32,074 nt of DNA, taken from the NCBI GenBank assembly GCA_019234945.1, contig JAFAKX010000065.1, positions 1 through 32,074 of the forward strand, in the 5' to 3' direction. This DNA comes from Silvibacterium sp. Lineage in GTDB: Bacteria > Acidobacteriota > Terriglobia > Terriglobales > Acidobacteriaceae. Shown piece after piece: positions 7,212-15,883 of this stretch. The notes under the pieces were generated by a model. It worked only from the letters and a program-made list of their open reading frames with translations, had not been told where the DNA came from and made no database searches. How positions within the stretch are numbered: the first letter of the stretch is position 1; each line of letters begins with the position of its first letter. Made by a program: the position numbers and the translations under genes.

Positions 7212-8612
7212 CTACCAGCGGATGCCGGAAAAGGGGGATCCGAAGCCCAAAGACGAACGAATCGCGACGGCTGCGACCAGCGCAATGATAAAAGCCAGAG
7301 TTAGCCATGCATCCTGCGCAAACAGCCGGATGCCCTCGCGATGTGCGCTGTAGAGGGCAACGAAGTACATCGGCAGATCGGCGACTGCAACAGCCAGAAC
7401 CGCACCCGTCATTCCCAGCAGGTGGAAGCCGATGGGCAGCGCCAGATAGAGCGAAATGCAATACACGAAATAGCCGAGCGCGTTGTAATGGGCCTTCTGC
7501 AGTGACAGAATCGCCGGATTCGTCGTGCTGTACAGGAGCGTGTGCCACAAGCCAACCGTCAGGATGCCGATCATCCACGCAGCGTTGTGGTAGCGATGAT
7601 CGTAGACGTGTGTGACGAATAGATCCCCGGTACAGATGACCAGGATCAGCATGAGGCCGCCTGCGGCCAGAACCGGCATCCGGTACTTGAGAAGAATGTC
7701 CTGGTATTCCCTCCGCGGGCGGTCGGAGAAGCGGGCGATGAAGGGGAAGCCGACACGGCCGCAGAACTGAAGGATGATCTGGCGCGGCACGTCGGAGATC
7801 TGAAAGGCGATTCCGTAGACGCCGAGCAGTTGAAACGAGATGAGCTTGGCGAGGATAAGCCGGTCCGATTGCGATGCCAGGAAGGTAAGAGCGGTGCCGA
7901 CGAGGATCCACCGCCCGAACTTGACCAGGGCCCGCAGCGACTCGCGGTCCCATGTGAAGCGCGGCCTGAGCTCGGGCATCATGAAGTAGCTTAGGATCGT
8001 GCGCACCAGCTCGGAGATCAGGCGGCCGGCGACCAGCGCCATGAGCGAGGGCTGAAAGAGAGCCCAGATAAGCGTGACAGCAAATTGCACGAATTGCTGC
8101 AGAAGCTCGAGCGCAGAGAGCTTGCCGACCCCCATGTGGCGAGCGAGCGTGAGCAGGCTTGAAGAAGTCAGCCCCGCGATCGCGTTTCCGAGGCCAAGTG
8201 CGGGAAGCACCCATAACAGTCGGGAGTCGTGATAGAAGCGCGCCACCGGCCACGCCAGCGGAATGGTGACGAGGAACAGGCCCATGCCGCGGATGACCTG
8301 CACGGTCCATGCGGTGTTCAGAAATGTTGGGTTGTCACCGCGCGGGTCCTGGATGATGCTGTCCTGCAACCCGATGTGGGAGAACAGGTACATGCCGCTG
8401 ACGATGGTGGTCACCAGCGCAAGAACGCCGAAGAGCTCTGGCGCGAACAGCCGGCTGAGAACGATGCTGCTGACCAGCCTCAGGACAAGCGCCAGCCCAT
8501 AGGAGATGGTGACGAAATATGTGCCCCGGACCGCCTTCGATTCAAGCGAACGAAACGACGAATCCTCGACGTTCTCGCCGGTCGATGGAGTAATCTCCGC
8601 GTTGATAGTCAT
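7212..8612 (-). CDS. Polysaccharide/lipid-linked oligosaccharide flippase (Wzx-like, MOP superfamily)
   Basis: This is an integral inner-membrane protein of 466 residues, hydrophobic almost throughout, with a polar N-terminal stretch of about 30 residues. The early segment (AVRGTYFVTISYGLALVLRLVSSIVLSR split over the first helix and loop) and the later LFAPELFGVLALVTTI are typical of the polysaccharide-transport family that flips undecaprenyl-linked oligosaccharides to the periplasm. The number of hydrophobic segments fits 12-14 helices. Its neighbours include a 2OG oxygenase downstream and, divergently, a JmjC-like protein and a methyltransferase. That suggests export of a modified glycan, but no initiating glycosyltransferase is present nearby. 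The substrate cannot be told from sequence. Confidence 0.9.
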   Translation of the reverse strand: MTINAEITPSTGENVEDSSFRSLESKAVRGTYFVTISYGLALVLRLVSSIVLSRLFAPELFGVLALVTTIVSGMYLFSHIGLQDSIIQDPRGDNPTFLNTAWTVQVIRGMGLFLVTIPLAWPVARFYHDSRLLWVLPALGLGNAIAGLTSSSLLTLARHMGVGKLSALELLQQFVQFAVTLIWALFQPSLMALVAGRLISELVRTILSYFMMPELRPRFTWDRESLRALVKFGRWILVGTALTFLASQSDRLILAKLISFQLLGVYGIAFQISDVPRQIILQFCGRVGFPFIARFSDRPRREYQDILLKYRMPVLAAGGLMLILVICTGDLFVTHVYDHRYHNAAWMIGILTVGLWHTLLYSTTNPAILSLQKAHYNALGYFVYCISLYLALPIGFHLLGMTGAVLAVAVADLPMYFVALYSAHREGIRLFAQDAWLTLAFIIALVAAVAIRSSLGFGSPFSGIRW

Positions 8613-8787
8613 GATCCACCGGTACCGATGATTCGGAAATCAGACGTGGATTTCATCTCTCATAATTGGCCCGGTTACTGACTACTTGTGTGGGACTGGG
8701 GGAACTTATTATGTAGACAAGGTTGTCCGCTCAACTCAGCGTATCAGCTATTCCTTCCATTGGAATTCTGCCCGAGGGTGATGTAAA

Positions 8788-8819
8788 GCCAACCTTCGTG
8801 TCATATCGGACTGGTTGGC
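8788..8819. promoter_or_regulatory. Inverted repeat in the divergent flippase / JmjC-like intergenic region
   Basis: Seven-base perfect arms GCCAACC (8788-8794) and GGTTGGC (8813-8819) are separated by 18 bases, about 30 bases before the start at 8850. It could be an operator or a leader hairpin. No convincing -35/-10 pair is visible beside it. Confidence 0.25.
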
Positions 8820-8849
8820 ATTGGAGTATCGTATCCGCGAGGAGAATGC

Positions 8850-9746
8850 ATGCCGACTGCTCCCACGCACGTACGAACAGATGCATCCATCTTTGATGCG
8901 GGGAATCCCGGATTCCGGGAAAATTTCGATGAAAAGCCATTCGAGTTCACTCACTGCTTCTCGGCTGACCATCCTTTGTTCCAGTTGCCTCGGCTTCGTC
9001 AATTAATTGACAATCCGATCACTCATCCGGGCATTTACTACGACGCCGGCGATATCGGTATCGGACAACGCTGGGACTCCGTTCCCGAGCGCAAGCAGAC
9101 GCTCGAGGAAACTTTCGACAGGATCGATAACGCCGGCGCGTGGATTCTGATGAAGCGCGTCCACAAGGACCCTGACTATAACGAGGTCCTGAAGCAGTGC
9201 CTCCGTGAGGTTCAGCTTCTGAGCGGACGCCAGATCGATCAGGACAAAAAGAGCCAGGAGGCCATCATCTTCCTGACGTCGCCCAACCGCGTAACCTCGT
9301 ACCATATCGACCGCGAATGCAATTTTTTGATGCAGGTGCGCGGCGAAAAAGAGATCAGCGTTTTCGACCGCAACGATCGCGATGTGCTTCCTGAGGCGGA
9401 GCTTGAGACCTTCTGGTCGAAGGACAACAATGCCGGGGTCTACAAGCCGCAGTACCAGGACCGCGCCCACGTCATCCTGATGAAGCCCGGAACCGGGGTG
9501 CACATCCCGGTCAACTTCCCGCACTGGCTCAAGAACGGCAACAACGTCTCTATATCGCTGAGCATCAGCTACCAGTACAAAGACTGGCAGCGCAAGTATG
9601 TATTCCAGGCCAACTACTATCTGCGCAAGATAGGACTGAACCCGACTCCTCCGGGGAAATCCGCGCTTCTCGACAACACCAAGCGGATTGTGATGCAGGC
9701 AGGATTTGCCGGCAAAAAGTTGTTGCACCCGGGGCGGCCTAGCTAG
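8850..9746 (+). CDS. JmjC/cupin-like domain protein, putative Fe(II)/2OG oxygenase
   Basis: This 298-residue soluble protein has a cupin-like core. Residues H152 and D154 (YHID) and a later histidine, H218 in GVHIP (or H225), form the expected iron-binding facial triad of JmjC-type hydroxylases. The segments MQVRGEKEISVFDR and VHIPVNFPHWLKNG are typical of bacterial proteins often labelled cupin-like or jumonji-domain. A GAGGAG ribosome site five bases before the ATG fixes the start. It is followed after 84 bases by a methyltransferase gene on the same strand, so the two are probably co-transcribed. The substrate is unknown. Some relatives are annotated as transcription regulators, but no DNA-binding domain is visible here. 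Confidence 0.85.
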   Translation: MPTAPTHVRTDASIFDAGNPGFRENFDEKPFEFTHCFSADHPLFQLPRLRQLIDNPITHPGIYYDAGDIGIGQRWDSVPERKQTLEETFDRIDNAGAWILMKRVHKDPDYNEVLKQCLREVQLLSGRQIDQDKKSQEAIIFLTSPNRVTSYHIDRECNFLMQVRGEKEISVFDRNDRDVLPEAELETFWSKDNNAGVYKPQYQDRAHVILMKPGTGVHIPVNFPHWLKNGNNVSISLSISYQYKDWQRKYVFQANYYLRKIGLNPTPPGKSALLDNTKRIVMQAGFAGKKLLHPGRPS

Positions 9747-9830
9747 GTTGCCTGCGCTGGCCTGTGACTCCCCCCGGTTTCGCATTGCCAGACACGAGCA
9801 AACCAGACACAAGCACATCAGGAACCACGG

Positions 9831-10604
9831 ATGAAATCGATATTGCAACGAGCTGTTGCGATTACACGAGACCTCTATACCTACCGTTACTTCAACGATC
9901 CGAAGAAGGCTCCGCGCTACCGCGGCGTGTATGCGACGTTTGCCGAAGCAGAGCGTGCGATCCCCAAAGGCAAGCCCGAGGGTTTCAACAGCGACGAAGT
10001 ACCCGAGTTTTTCATCGGCAAGCAGTTTCTCTTCAATCCGCAGGATTACCCGGTGCTGGTATGGCTCTCGCAGGCCTTTGAGCCGGGATGTCGGGTCTTC
10101 GACCTGGGCGGCGGATTCGGTCAGTGTTACTACAAGTATCAGGACTACGTGCGCTATCCCGATGATCTCGAGTGGACGGTGTGCGATGTAGAGTCGTTCG
10201 CGGCACGCGGTCCGGAGTTTGCGCGCGAGCGAAACGCCGAAAACCTGCACTTTACGACCGACCGCGGCGCAGCGGAGGGGACGGACATTTACCTGACCAA
10301 CGGCGCGCTGCAGTACATTGAGCCCGATCTGCCGGAGATACTTGCACAGCTTTCGTCGCAGCCGCAGCATGTGCTGGTCAACCGCGTGCCCTTCTACGAT
10401 GGCGAGCCGTACTTCAGCGTGCAGTCTTCACTGCACTCGTATGTGGTCCACAAGGTGGGCAACACGGCCGGGTTCATTCGCGGCATGGAGGCGCTGGGAT
10501 ACACGACCGTCGACCAGTGGTCTCTGCCGCGCACCATGCATATCTACTTTCATCCCGAGCGCTTTGTGCCAAACTTCCGCGGGTTTTATTTCCGGAAGGG
10601 CTGA
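9831..10604 (+). CDS. Putative SAM-dependent methyltransferase, TIGR04325 family
   Basis: This 257-residue cytosolic protein has a Rossmann-type SAM site: VFDLGGGFG at residues 89-97 is motif I, and an acidic strand end (CDVESF) follows. The N-terminal region, including RGVYATFAEAERAIP and the FNP-DYPVLVWL stretch, and the C-terminal MHIYFHPERFVPNFRGFYFR resemble the TIGR04325 family. That family is found in O-antigen and polysaccharide clusters and is annotated as putative methyltransferase. It follows the JmjC-like gene in the same direction and converges with the ArnT-like gene, only 35 bases away. Methylation of a sugar or lipid carrier in the local glycan pathway is an inference. Confidence 0.87.
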   Translation: MKSILQRAVAITRDLYTYRYFNDPKKAPRYRGVYATFAEAERAIPKGKPEGFNSDEVPEFFIGKQFLFNPQDYPVLVWLSQAFEPGCRVFDLGGGFGQCYYKYQDYVRYPDDLEWTVCDVESFAARGPEFARERNAENLHFTTDRGAAEGTDIYLTNGALQYIEPDLPEILAQLSSQPQHVLVNRVPFYDGEPYFSVQSSLHSYVVHKVGNTAGFIRGMEALGYTTVDQWSLPRTMHIYFHPERFVPNFRGFYFRKG

Positions 10605-10639
10605 CCTCAACCCCTTAGAGTGGTTTGCTCTGACGAATA

Positions 10640-12418
10640 TTAGAAGGACGCGCCACCTTGGTTGGGCTGGTTGCTCAGGACCTCGCGGCCTCCAGTGCGG
10701 GCGATGACATACGACTCGCCAGGCAGGGAGGGCGGCGTCGTGACTGGGGTCCAGACCCAAACGCGGGTGTCGCTGGTCCAGAGAGCAGCGAGCGCGCCGT
10801 TGTCGAGGAAGATGGGCGGGGCGTCGGGCGCGTAAGACCAAGGGGCGAGCGCGTCGGGGCGGCGGCTGAGAAGCTTGACCTGGCGCTCGAGATAGAAGGG
10901 CAGCGCGGAGGCGTCCTCGTACGGGCCGTTGATGACGATGACGTCACCGGCAGCGACCTCGGGCTTGATGGCCTCCGCCAGGATCGCCGAGGAAACGACC
11001 GGCGAGAAGGTGTTCAGGGCCAGGTGTGCGGCGATGAGGAAGAACACCATCATGCCGGCGATGAAGCAATTGGCGAGGCGGATCTTGCCTTTGAGGCGGA
11101 AGATGAGGTTGCCGGTGACGCCGACGGCGATGGCGGCGGCGGCAATGAGCAGGGGCACGCGGAAAGCGCCCATCGCGGCGATGGTGAGGTCGGTGATCGG
11201 TCCGAAGAAGAGCCGGTGCCCGGAGTGCAGGTGAAGGAGGGTGGCGATGTCGGTGCCGGAGGATGGGCGGGGCGGGCGAAGAACGCGGAACGGGGGTGGG
11301 GCGGGCACGCCAACGGCAAGAAAGACCATGATGCCGCCCTTGAGGATGCCTCCAATGAAGAGGATCCAGGCGATGATGCGTCCGGCGCGGGACGGGTGCT
11401 TTTCGTCGGCAGCGAGCCATCGGGCAGCGAGCAGGGCGATGGCGGGGAGAGCGGGCAGGGCGAAGTGCTCCTGGCGACTGGAGAAGGTGTAGAGGGCGAG
11501 GATGAATCCCGCCCAGAGAACCAGGAGGAGCAAAGCGTGCTGGTCGTGGTCGCGAACGTGGTCGAAGGCGGTGTCCCGGCTGAAGACGCGGGCGGAGAGG
11601 CGCGACAGGGCCGCGAAGGCGAAGAGGAACCAGGGGGCGATCCAGATGAGGACAAAGGCCCAAAAGAGGGGGACTGGCGGTTTGGCGAAGCTGTGCATCG
11701 GGGCCAGGAAGGACTGGTTGGGGGTGGAGCGGTAGGCAAGGGTCATCCAGGGAATGAGGATGAGCAAGAAGAGTCCGATGCCGGCGGCAGGATACCAGCG
11801 GGCGAGATGGCGGAGGTTGCGGCTATAGAAGAGGAACAGAACGACGATGCCGAAGGGGAGGACGACACCGGCGAGTCCCATGGAAAGGAAGCCCAGGGCG
11901 CAGGTGGCTCCGAAGGCGGCGGAATTGGGGAGCGTGGGGTGGCGCAGCGAGCGCCAGAAGCAGTACATGGCCAGCGTGAGCCACAGGGTGAGCAGCAGCA
12001 CGGGAAAGACGAGGTGCGCGAAGAGGAACACGCCGCACGAGGTGATGAGGATGAGGGTGGCGTAGAACCCGGCAACGGGCGTGAGAAAGAGGCGCGAGCC
12101 GAAGATGAGCGTCAGGGCGAAGAGGGCAAGCGCGCAGAGCGCCAGCGGGAGGCGGGCGGTCGCGTCGGAGACCCCGAAAATGCGGAAGCTGACGGCGGTC
12201 ATCCAGATCAGGAGCGGGGGCGTCTGGGGCGCGCGGACTCCGTTGATTTGGGGGATGATCCAGTCGCCGGTGGAGGCCATCTCGCGGGCGGCTTCGGCGG
12301 TGACGGAGTCGGTTCCGTCAAGCAGCGGGGGCTTGAGGAGGGAGAAGGAGGCGTAGAGGAGGATCCAGAGGCCGAGCAGGGGAAAGACGAAGCGCTTGGC
12401 GGTGCGGAATGGGTTCAC
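10640..12418 (-). CDS. ArnT/PMT-like membrane glycosyltransferase (GT-C fold)
   Basis: This 592-residue inner-membrane protein belongs to the family of 4-amino-4-deoxy-L-arabinose and dolichyl/undecaprenyl-phosphate-sugar transferases. The first periplasmic loop after helix 1 carries the acidic motif (LLDGTDSVTAEAAREM) and the WIIPQINGVRAPQTPPLLIW segment of the ArnT/YfhO-like group. About 11-12 hydrophobic helices follow. Then comes a soluble C-terminal domain of about 130 residues (from about residue 465), with VIVINGPYEDASALPFYL. The start is GTG; no strong ribosome site is seen. Codon use is extremely G+C-rich, which leaves a long antisense open frame. It would transfer a sugar from a polyprenyl carrier to lipid A, protein or glycan; the acceptor is unknown. 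Confidence 0.9.
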   Translation of the reverse strand: MNPFRTAKRFVFPLLGLWILLYASFSLLKPPLLDGTDSVTAEAAREMASTGDWIIPQINGVRAPQTPPLLIWMTAVSFRIFGVSDATARLPLALCALALFALTLIFGSRLFLTPVAGFYATLILITSCGVFLFAHLVFPVLLLTLWLTLAMYCFWRSLRHPTLPNSAAFGATCALGFLSMGLAGVVLPFGIVVLFLFYSRNLRHLARWYPAAGIGLFLLILIPWMTLAYRSTPNQSFLAPMHSFAKPPVPLFWAFVLIWIAPWFLFAFAALSRLSARVFSRDTAFDHVRDHDQHALLLLVLWAGFILALYTFSSRQEHFALPALPAIALLAARWLAADEKHPSRAGRIIAWILFIGGILKGGIMVFLAVGVPAPPPFRVLRPPRPSSGTDIATLLHLHSGHRLFFGPITDLTIAAMGAFRVPLLIAAAAIAVGVTGNLIFRLKGKIRLANCFIAGMMVFFLIAAHLALNTFSPVVSSAILAEAIKPEVAAGDVIVINGPYEDASALPFYLERQVKLLSRRPDALAPWSYAPDAPPIFLDNGALAALWTSDTRVWVWTPVTTPPSLPGESYVIARTGGREVLSNQPNQGGASF

Positions 12419-12504
12419 GGGCGCGGCTCCGGTCGGGGGACTTGGGTCGGGCGTGAAGTCCGCTGAGGGCAGCGCATTTGGCGATTATAGAAAAAGGCAG
12501 GATT

Positions 12505-12529
12505 AGGGAACAGGGATCAGGGAACAGGG
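12505..12529. repeat. 11-bp direct repeat, 14-bp period
   Basis: AGGGAACAGGG occurs twice (12505-12515 and 12519-12529), separated by ATC, in the divergent region between the ArnT-like and Rieske genes. The 244-base gap otherwise shows no clear promoter. Confidence 0.7.
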
Positions 12530-12662
12530 CACAGCAAGGAGAGCGGATTAGATGCCAGTTGCTTTCGATCTGCTGTGATCTGAGCTCCGAGTACTGTGCT
12601 CTGGGTCACGGTGCGACCGTGATGCTGCGGCGATATAGTAAGGACAGCCCTCAGCACGACTC

Positions 12663-13748
12663 ATGTCTACCGTTCTCCAGGCACCGTCCACCATTCTCCT
12701 TTATAACGACTGGTATCCGGCGATGCGCAGTGAGGGGCTGCGCGGCAAAACACTCCACACCGCAATGCTGCTGGGGATACCCCTGGTGCTGGGGCGCAGG
12801 GAGGACGGGCGGCTCTTTGCCATGCGGGACAGCTGCCCGCATCGAGGGATTCCGCTATCGTGCGGGTGGTTCGATGGGCGGGAGCTGACCTGCAAGTATC
12901 ACGGGTGGGCGTTCGAGCCGGTGAGCGGGCAGTGTATGGAGATTCCGTCGCTCACGCCGCAGGACACGCTTGATCCCAAGAAGATTTATGGGCAGGCTTT
13001 CCCGTGCGAGGAGCGCGATGGCTACGCCTGGGTCTATGTCCCGCAGCCGGGCACGGGGCGTGCGCGGAGAGACGGGCTGCCTCCGGTACCGGAGACACCA
13101 AAATTCGGGGGCCGGTTCCGGTCGGCATATCTCACAGCGGACCTTCCGTGCAATGTGGACCACGGAATCATCGGGCTGATGGATCCGGCGCACGGGCCGT
13201 TCGTGCACCAGGCGTGGTGGTGGCGCAAGCGGGCGAGTATCCATGAAAAGGAAAAGCACTTCGAGCCGATTCCCGAGGGGTTTCGCATGTCGGCGCATGC
13301 GCCCTCGGGAAACAGCGCGCCGTACAAACTGCTGGGCGTTTACGGCGAGCCGATCACGACGACGATCGACTTCGTGCTGCCGAACCGCAGGTATGAGACG
13401 ATCCGCTGCGGAGACAAGTGGTTTGCAAGCCTGACAACTGTAACTCCGACGGTTGCAAATGCATGCCGGATTGATATCTACGCGGCGTGGAACGTGTTTT
13501 ATGCGGTGCCATTTGTAACTGCGATTGCGAAATTTTTCGGCGAGCGGTTCGTGCGGCAGGACCAGGTGACAATGATCCAGCAGGCGGAGGGACTGAAGTA
13601 CGATCCGTCGTTGATGCTGATCGACGATGCGGACCGTCCGGCGAAGTGGTACTTCGCGCTCAAGCAGGCAAGGCTCGATTCGCTGAAGACCGGTGAACCG
13701 CCGCGGCATCCGATGGATGGTCCAGTGACGTTAAGGTGGAGAAGCTAG
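12663..13748 (+). CDS. Rieske non-heme iron oxygenase, terminal oxygenase alpha subunit
   Basis: This 361-residue oxygenase activates O2 at a mononuclear iron using electrons from a Rieske 2Fe-2S cluster. The Rieske ligands are C58-P-H60 and C77-x2-H80. The catalytic iron site is D174-x2-H177-x4-H182. A further acidic ligand is expected in VRQDQVTMIQQAEGL near residue 300. The length and single-chain architecture fit the VanA/KshA/pheophorbide-oxygenase-like group, in which O-demethylation or ring hydroxylation is common. No ferredoxin or reductase gene lies beside it, so electron donors must come from elsewhere. It diverges from the ArnT-like gene. Its substrate may be a lipid, sterol-like or aromatic compound and cannot be read from sequence. 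Confidence 0.93.
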   Translation: MSTVLQAPSTILLYNDWYPAMRSEGLRGKTLHTAMLLGIPLVLGRREDGRLFAMRDSCPHRGIPLSCGWFDGRELTCKYHGWAFEPVSGQCMEIPSLTPQDTLDPKKIYGQAFPCEERDGYAWVYVPQPGTGRARRDGLPPVPETPKFGGRFRSAYLTADLPCNVDHGIIGLMDPAHGPFVHQAWWWRKRASIHEKEKHFEPIPEGFRMSAHAPSGNSAPYKLLGVYGEPITTTIDFVLPNRRYETIRCGDKWFASLTTVTPTVANACRIDIYAAWNVFYAVPFVTAIAKFFGERFVRQDQVTMIQQAEGLKYDPSLMLIDDADRPAKWYFALKQARLDSLKTGEPPRHPMDGPVTLRWRS

Positions 13749-14202
13749 CGCGTAGGGATGGAGGTAGGGGCAGGATCCGGGTGGGGGTCTTCGCGATGCA
13801 TCCCTCGATGCTGCACGTGCAAAAAGTTTTTCAGTACGCTGTCGACACAGGCAGGACTCTCCTGATAATTCACCTGAGGGGTTGAGGCACGCACACGGGA
13901 AACAATTTGTTACGCAGTCTGTTGCAAATGTTTCAAAATCGCGATTTCGCTCTTTGACGGATGTTCTGGACGGTTTACCGGCAAACCGGAAATAATGCGG
14001 GTTCGGACCGGTTACTTGCGGGTCGGCCGAAGCCTCCGCACAACGGGGCATGATCGTCGTTCACAAGCTTGAGAAGTAAGTTTCCCGACTCCCGACCCGA
14101 AAGTTGTACGCCGAAGTTGCGCTAGAGCAGGGACCGTGATCAGCCTGGTCCGTACACTCACTTCGTTTCCCAAACAACGAACATCTTGAAGGTCGATCAA
14201 TA
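13749..14202. other. 454-base intergenic region with one dyad
   Basis: I see no gene here. A dyad CGGTTT-ACCGGC-AAACCG lies at 13971-13988, just after a TTGACG (13954-13959) that lacks a good -10 box. The region probably holds the promoter and leader of the PAP2-like gene. Open frames crossing it on the minus strand look like chance (Pro/Arg/Cys-rich, without family resemblance). Confidence 0.4.
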
Positions 14203-15216
14203 ATGAAGCCCGCTGTACTCCATAAACTGCCGGAGTCTTGGAGCTGGAAAAGCCTGAAGCGCTATCCTGAGCTTGCGCTCCTGTGCTTTTCGCTGACGGC
14301 AGTGTTGATTGGCCGCAGCCTGCATCTGCCATCGAGCCCTCCAGACATGAATTTCGGGGCGGCAGCGCTCTCGCACTACATTTTCCCGCTGGCCTTGGCG
14401 ATTGTGGTGCACCTGAGGATCCTGATCCGGTCGAAATCAAGCCGCAGAGACAGCGTCATCATCTTGGGACTGAGCATACCGACGTTGTTCGTCGTCACTT
14501 ACTGCCATTTTCAGTGCAAGGTCTGGATGCCGCTCATCAATCCGCACCGCTTCGGCCCCGTCTATGAGTCCGTGGACCGCCTATTCACCCCGATCGTGGG
14601 GCTGTGCGGCTACTTTGTGGCGCTGATGGACCGCGCTGGTCTTGATGTGTCGGGCGCGTACCATGGCTGGTTTATCCTCTTTTTCTTTGTCTGCTTTGGA
14701 TTACACGCGTTACGCGATACCCCCACCGGACAGCGCCAGGTCATCCTAGGAGTCGGATGGATTCTCGCGCTGGGCGGCGTAGGCTACTGGATTGCTCCTG
14801 CGGTCGGTCCGTTTATCTATCGGAATGGAGCGGACAGTAACGCCACGCTGATTCAGAACTACATGTGGCAAAAGTTCCATCTGCTCGTGCTGACAAGGCA
14901 TATCCCCGCAGGCTACTTTCTCTCGGCGCCCGCCGCCATGCCCAGCCTGCACATTGCCCACGCAGCTTTTTTCGTCTGGATGTTGCGGCGTATGTCCCGC
15001 GGGCTCAGTCTCCTCTTCCTTCCTCTGCTCTTATGGTTTACGGGAACGGCGGTCGGTCTGGCCTGGCATTACATCCTCGACCTCCCTGCAGGCTTTCTTC
15101 TCGCGGCGTTCGTAGTCGTGCTCGTGAAGAAAACGCTGCCTGATCCTGAGATGCATGAGTCTCTGGAGCCCGTCGTGGCTGACGACATTGCCGCCGGCGA
15201 ACTCATCCCTGCCTAG
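14203..15216 (+). CDS. PAP2-superfamily membrane protein, inositolphosphotransferase-like (PAP2_3)
   Basis: This 337-residue polytopic membrane protein has about six or more hydrophobic segments. The PAP2 C2 motif is PSLH (residues 247-250). The C3 motif contains H289 and D293 in AVGLAWHYILDLPAG. H250, H289 and D293 would form the phosphotransfer triad. The GYWIAPAVGP stretch near residue 200 and the absence of a classical C1 motif match the PAP2_3/Aur1-like group, which includes inositol-phosphorylceramide synthases as well as phosphatases. It would act at the outer face of the inner membrane, hydrolysing or transferring a phospho-headgroup. It stands alone between a Rieske oxygenase and an orphan minus-strand gene. 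The exact reaction is unknown. Confidence 0.85.
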   Translation: MKPAVLHKLPESWSWKSLKRYPELALLCFSLTAVLIGRSLHLPSSPPDMNFGAAALSHYIFPLALAIVVHLRILIRSKSSRRDSVIILGLSIPTLFVVTYCHFQCKVWMPLINPHRFGPVYESVDRLFTPIVGLCGYFVALMDRAGLDVSGAYHGWFILFFFVCFGLHALRDTPTGQRQVILGVGWILALGGVGYWIAPAVGPFIYRNGADSNATLIQNYMWQKFHLLVLTRHIPAGYFLSAPAAMPSLHIAHAAFFVWMLRRMSRGLSLLFLPLLLWFTGTAVGLAWHYILDLPAGFLLAAFVVVLVKKTLPDPEMHESLEPVVADDIAAGELIPA

Positions 15217-15343
15217 AAGCGGAAACCCCTCGGCGTCGATCAGTGCAGACGCTGGAGCAGCCAGGGTTGTCACGTTAATCTTAGATCGGCATAGCGGAAG
15301 TACTTCTAGATGGATTACCGGCACCGCCTCTTCCAGGAGATTC

Positions 15344-15883
15344 TCAGATCAGGGGCGTAAATGCGCCTGTGGAGTCCACGACTCCGAGAGCGCCATTGAC
15401 GTTGCAGAGCTTTAGTCCGGCACCGGTTCCGCGAGGCGGTGCGGCAAGCGGGCGAAGCAGCAGCGATCCATCCGGCAACAGGGCGAAAAGAGTCACCCCA
15501 GTGGAATCGACATAGTTCAGAATTTTTCCGGAGCTGCCGCCAGTGGTTGACTTGAGGAAGATACCCTGAGCCGCAGTCCCTCCGGTCTCGCCTGCCTGCA
15601 GGTCTATGCTGATCGCGGCGGCGTTGGCGTCGGAATTGAGATCGGGACCGGGATTGACGTGCGAAATCTTAAGCGTGCCATGGGCGGTTTCGTGGCCTGA
15701 TACCTCGCACGCGCTGAATGCGGTGTTGGCCGATACCACGTTGAGGCCGGCGTTGTTTGCGCCACCGTCAGCAGCTAGATTGAAGACTCCAACGTGGTCG
15801 CCAGGGGTGGTGGAGGTAGATTTTGCGCTGATGGCAACACCTGAAGACACAGAGACTGAAATGGGCTCAGTTGTAGGACGCAT
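15344..15883 (-). CDS. Phage tail/hyaluronidase-stalk-like orphan protein
   Basis: A 179-residue protein from the internal ATG at 15883, chosen because GGAG lies ten bases upstream and the upstream extension is low-quality Arg-rich sequence. It has no signal peptide or membrane segment. The composition is Gly/Ala/Thr/Ser/Asn-rich. The segments SHVNPGPDLNSDANAAAISIDLQ (split across a strand and turn) and AAQGIFLKSTTGG resemble the intertwined beta-helix stalk proteins of phage tails and phage hyaluronidases. The C-terminus (LFALLPDGSLLL) looks like a tail-fibre end. No other phage gene is near. It may be a relic, a recruited structural protein or an unrecognised small surface protein. Confidence 0.65.
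   Translation of the reverse strand: MRPTTEPISVSVSSGVAISAKSTSTTPGDHVGVFNLAADGGANNAGLNVVSANTAFSACEVSGHETAHGTLKISHVNPGPDLNSDANAAAISIDLQAGETGGTAAQGIFLKSTTGGSSGKILNYVDSTGVTLFALLPDGSLLLRPLAAPPRGTGAGLKLCNVNGALGVVDSTGAFTPLI

Noticed and set aside
9003-10370. 455-codon minus-strand frame opposite the JmjC-like and methyltransferase genes
   Set aside because: It spans two clearly recognisable plus-strand genes and their gap, and shows no family resemblance.
10658-12466. 602-codon open frame on the plus strand opposite the ArnT-like gene
   Set aside because: Its product is dominated by Glu, Gly and Asp with no fold or family resemblance. It mirrors the very GC-rich codon use of the real minus-strand membrane-protein gene.
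13880-13925. Sequence resembling fragments of a c-di-GMP (GEMM) riboswitch (GCACACGGGAAAC and TTACGCA)
   Set aside because: The conserved GACGCAAAGCC core and the tetraloop-receptor arrangement are not present.
13731-14051. 106-codon minus-strand frame in the gap before the PAP2-like gene
   Set aside because: Its composition is chance-like (Cys/Pro/Arg-rich), it overlaps the end of the Rieske gene and has no ribosome site.
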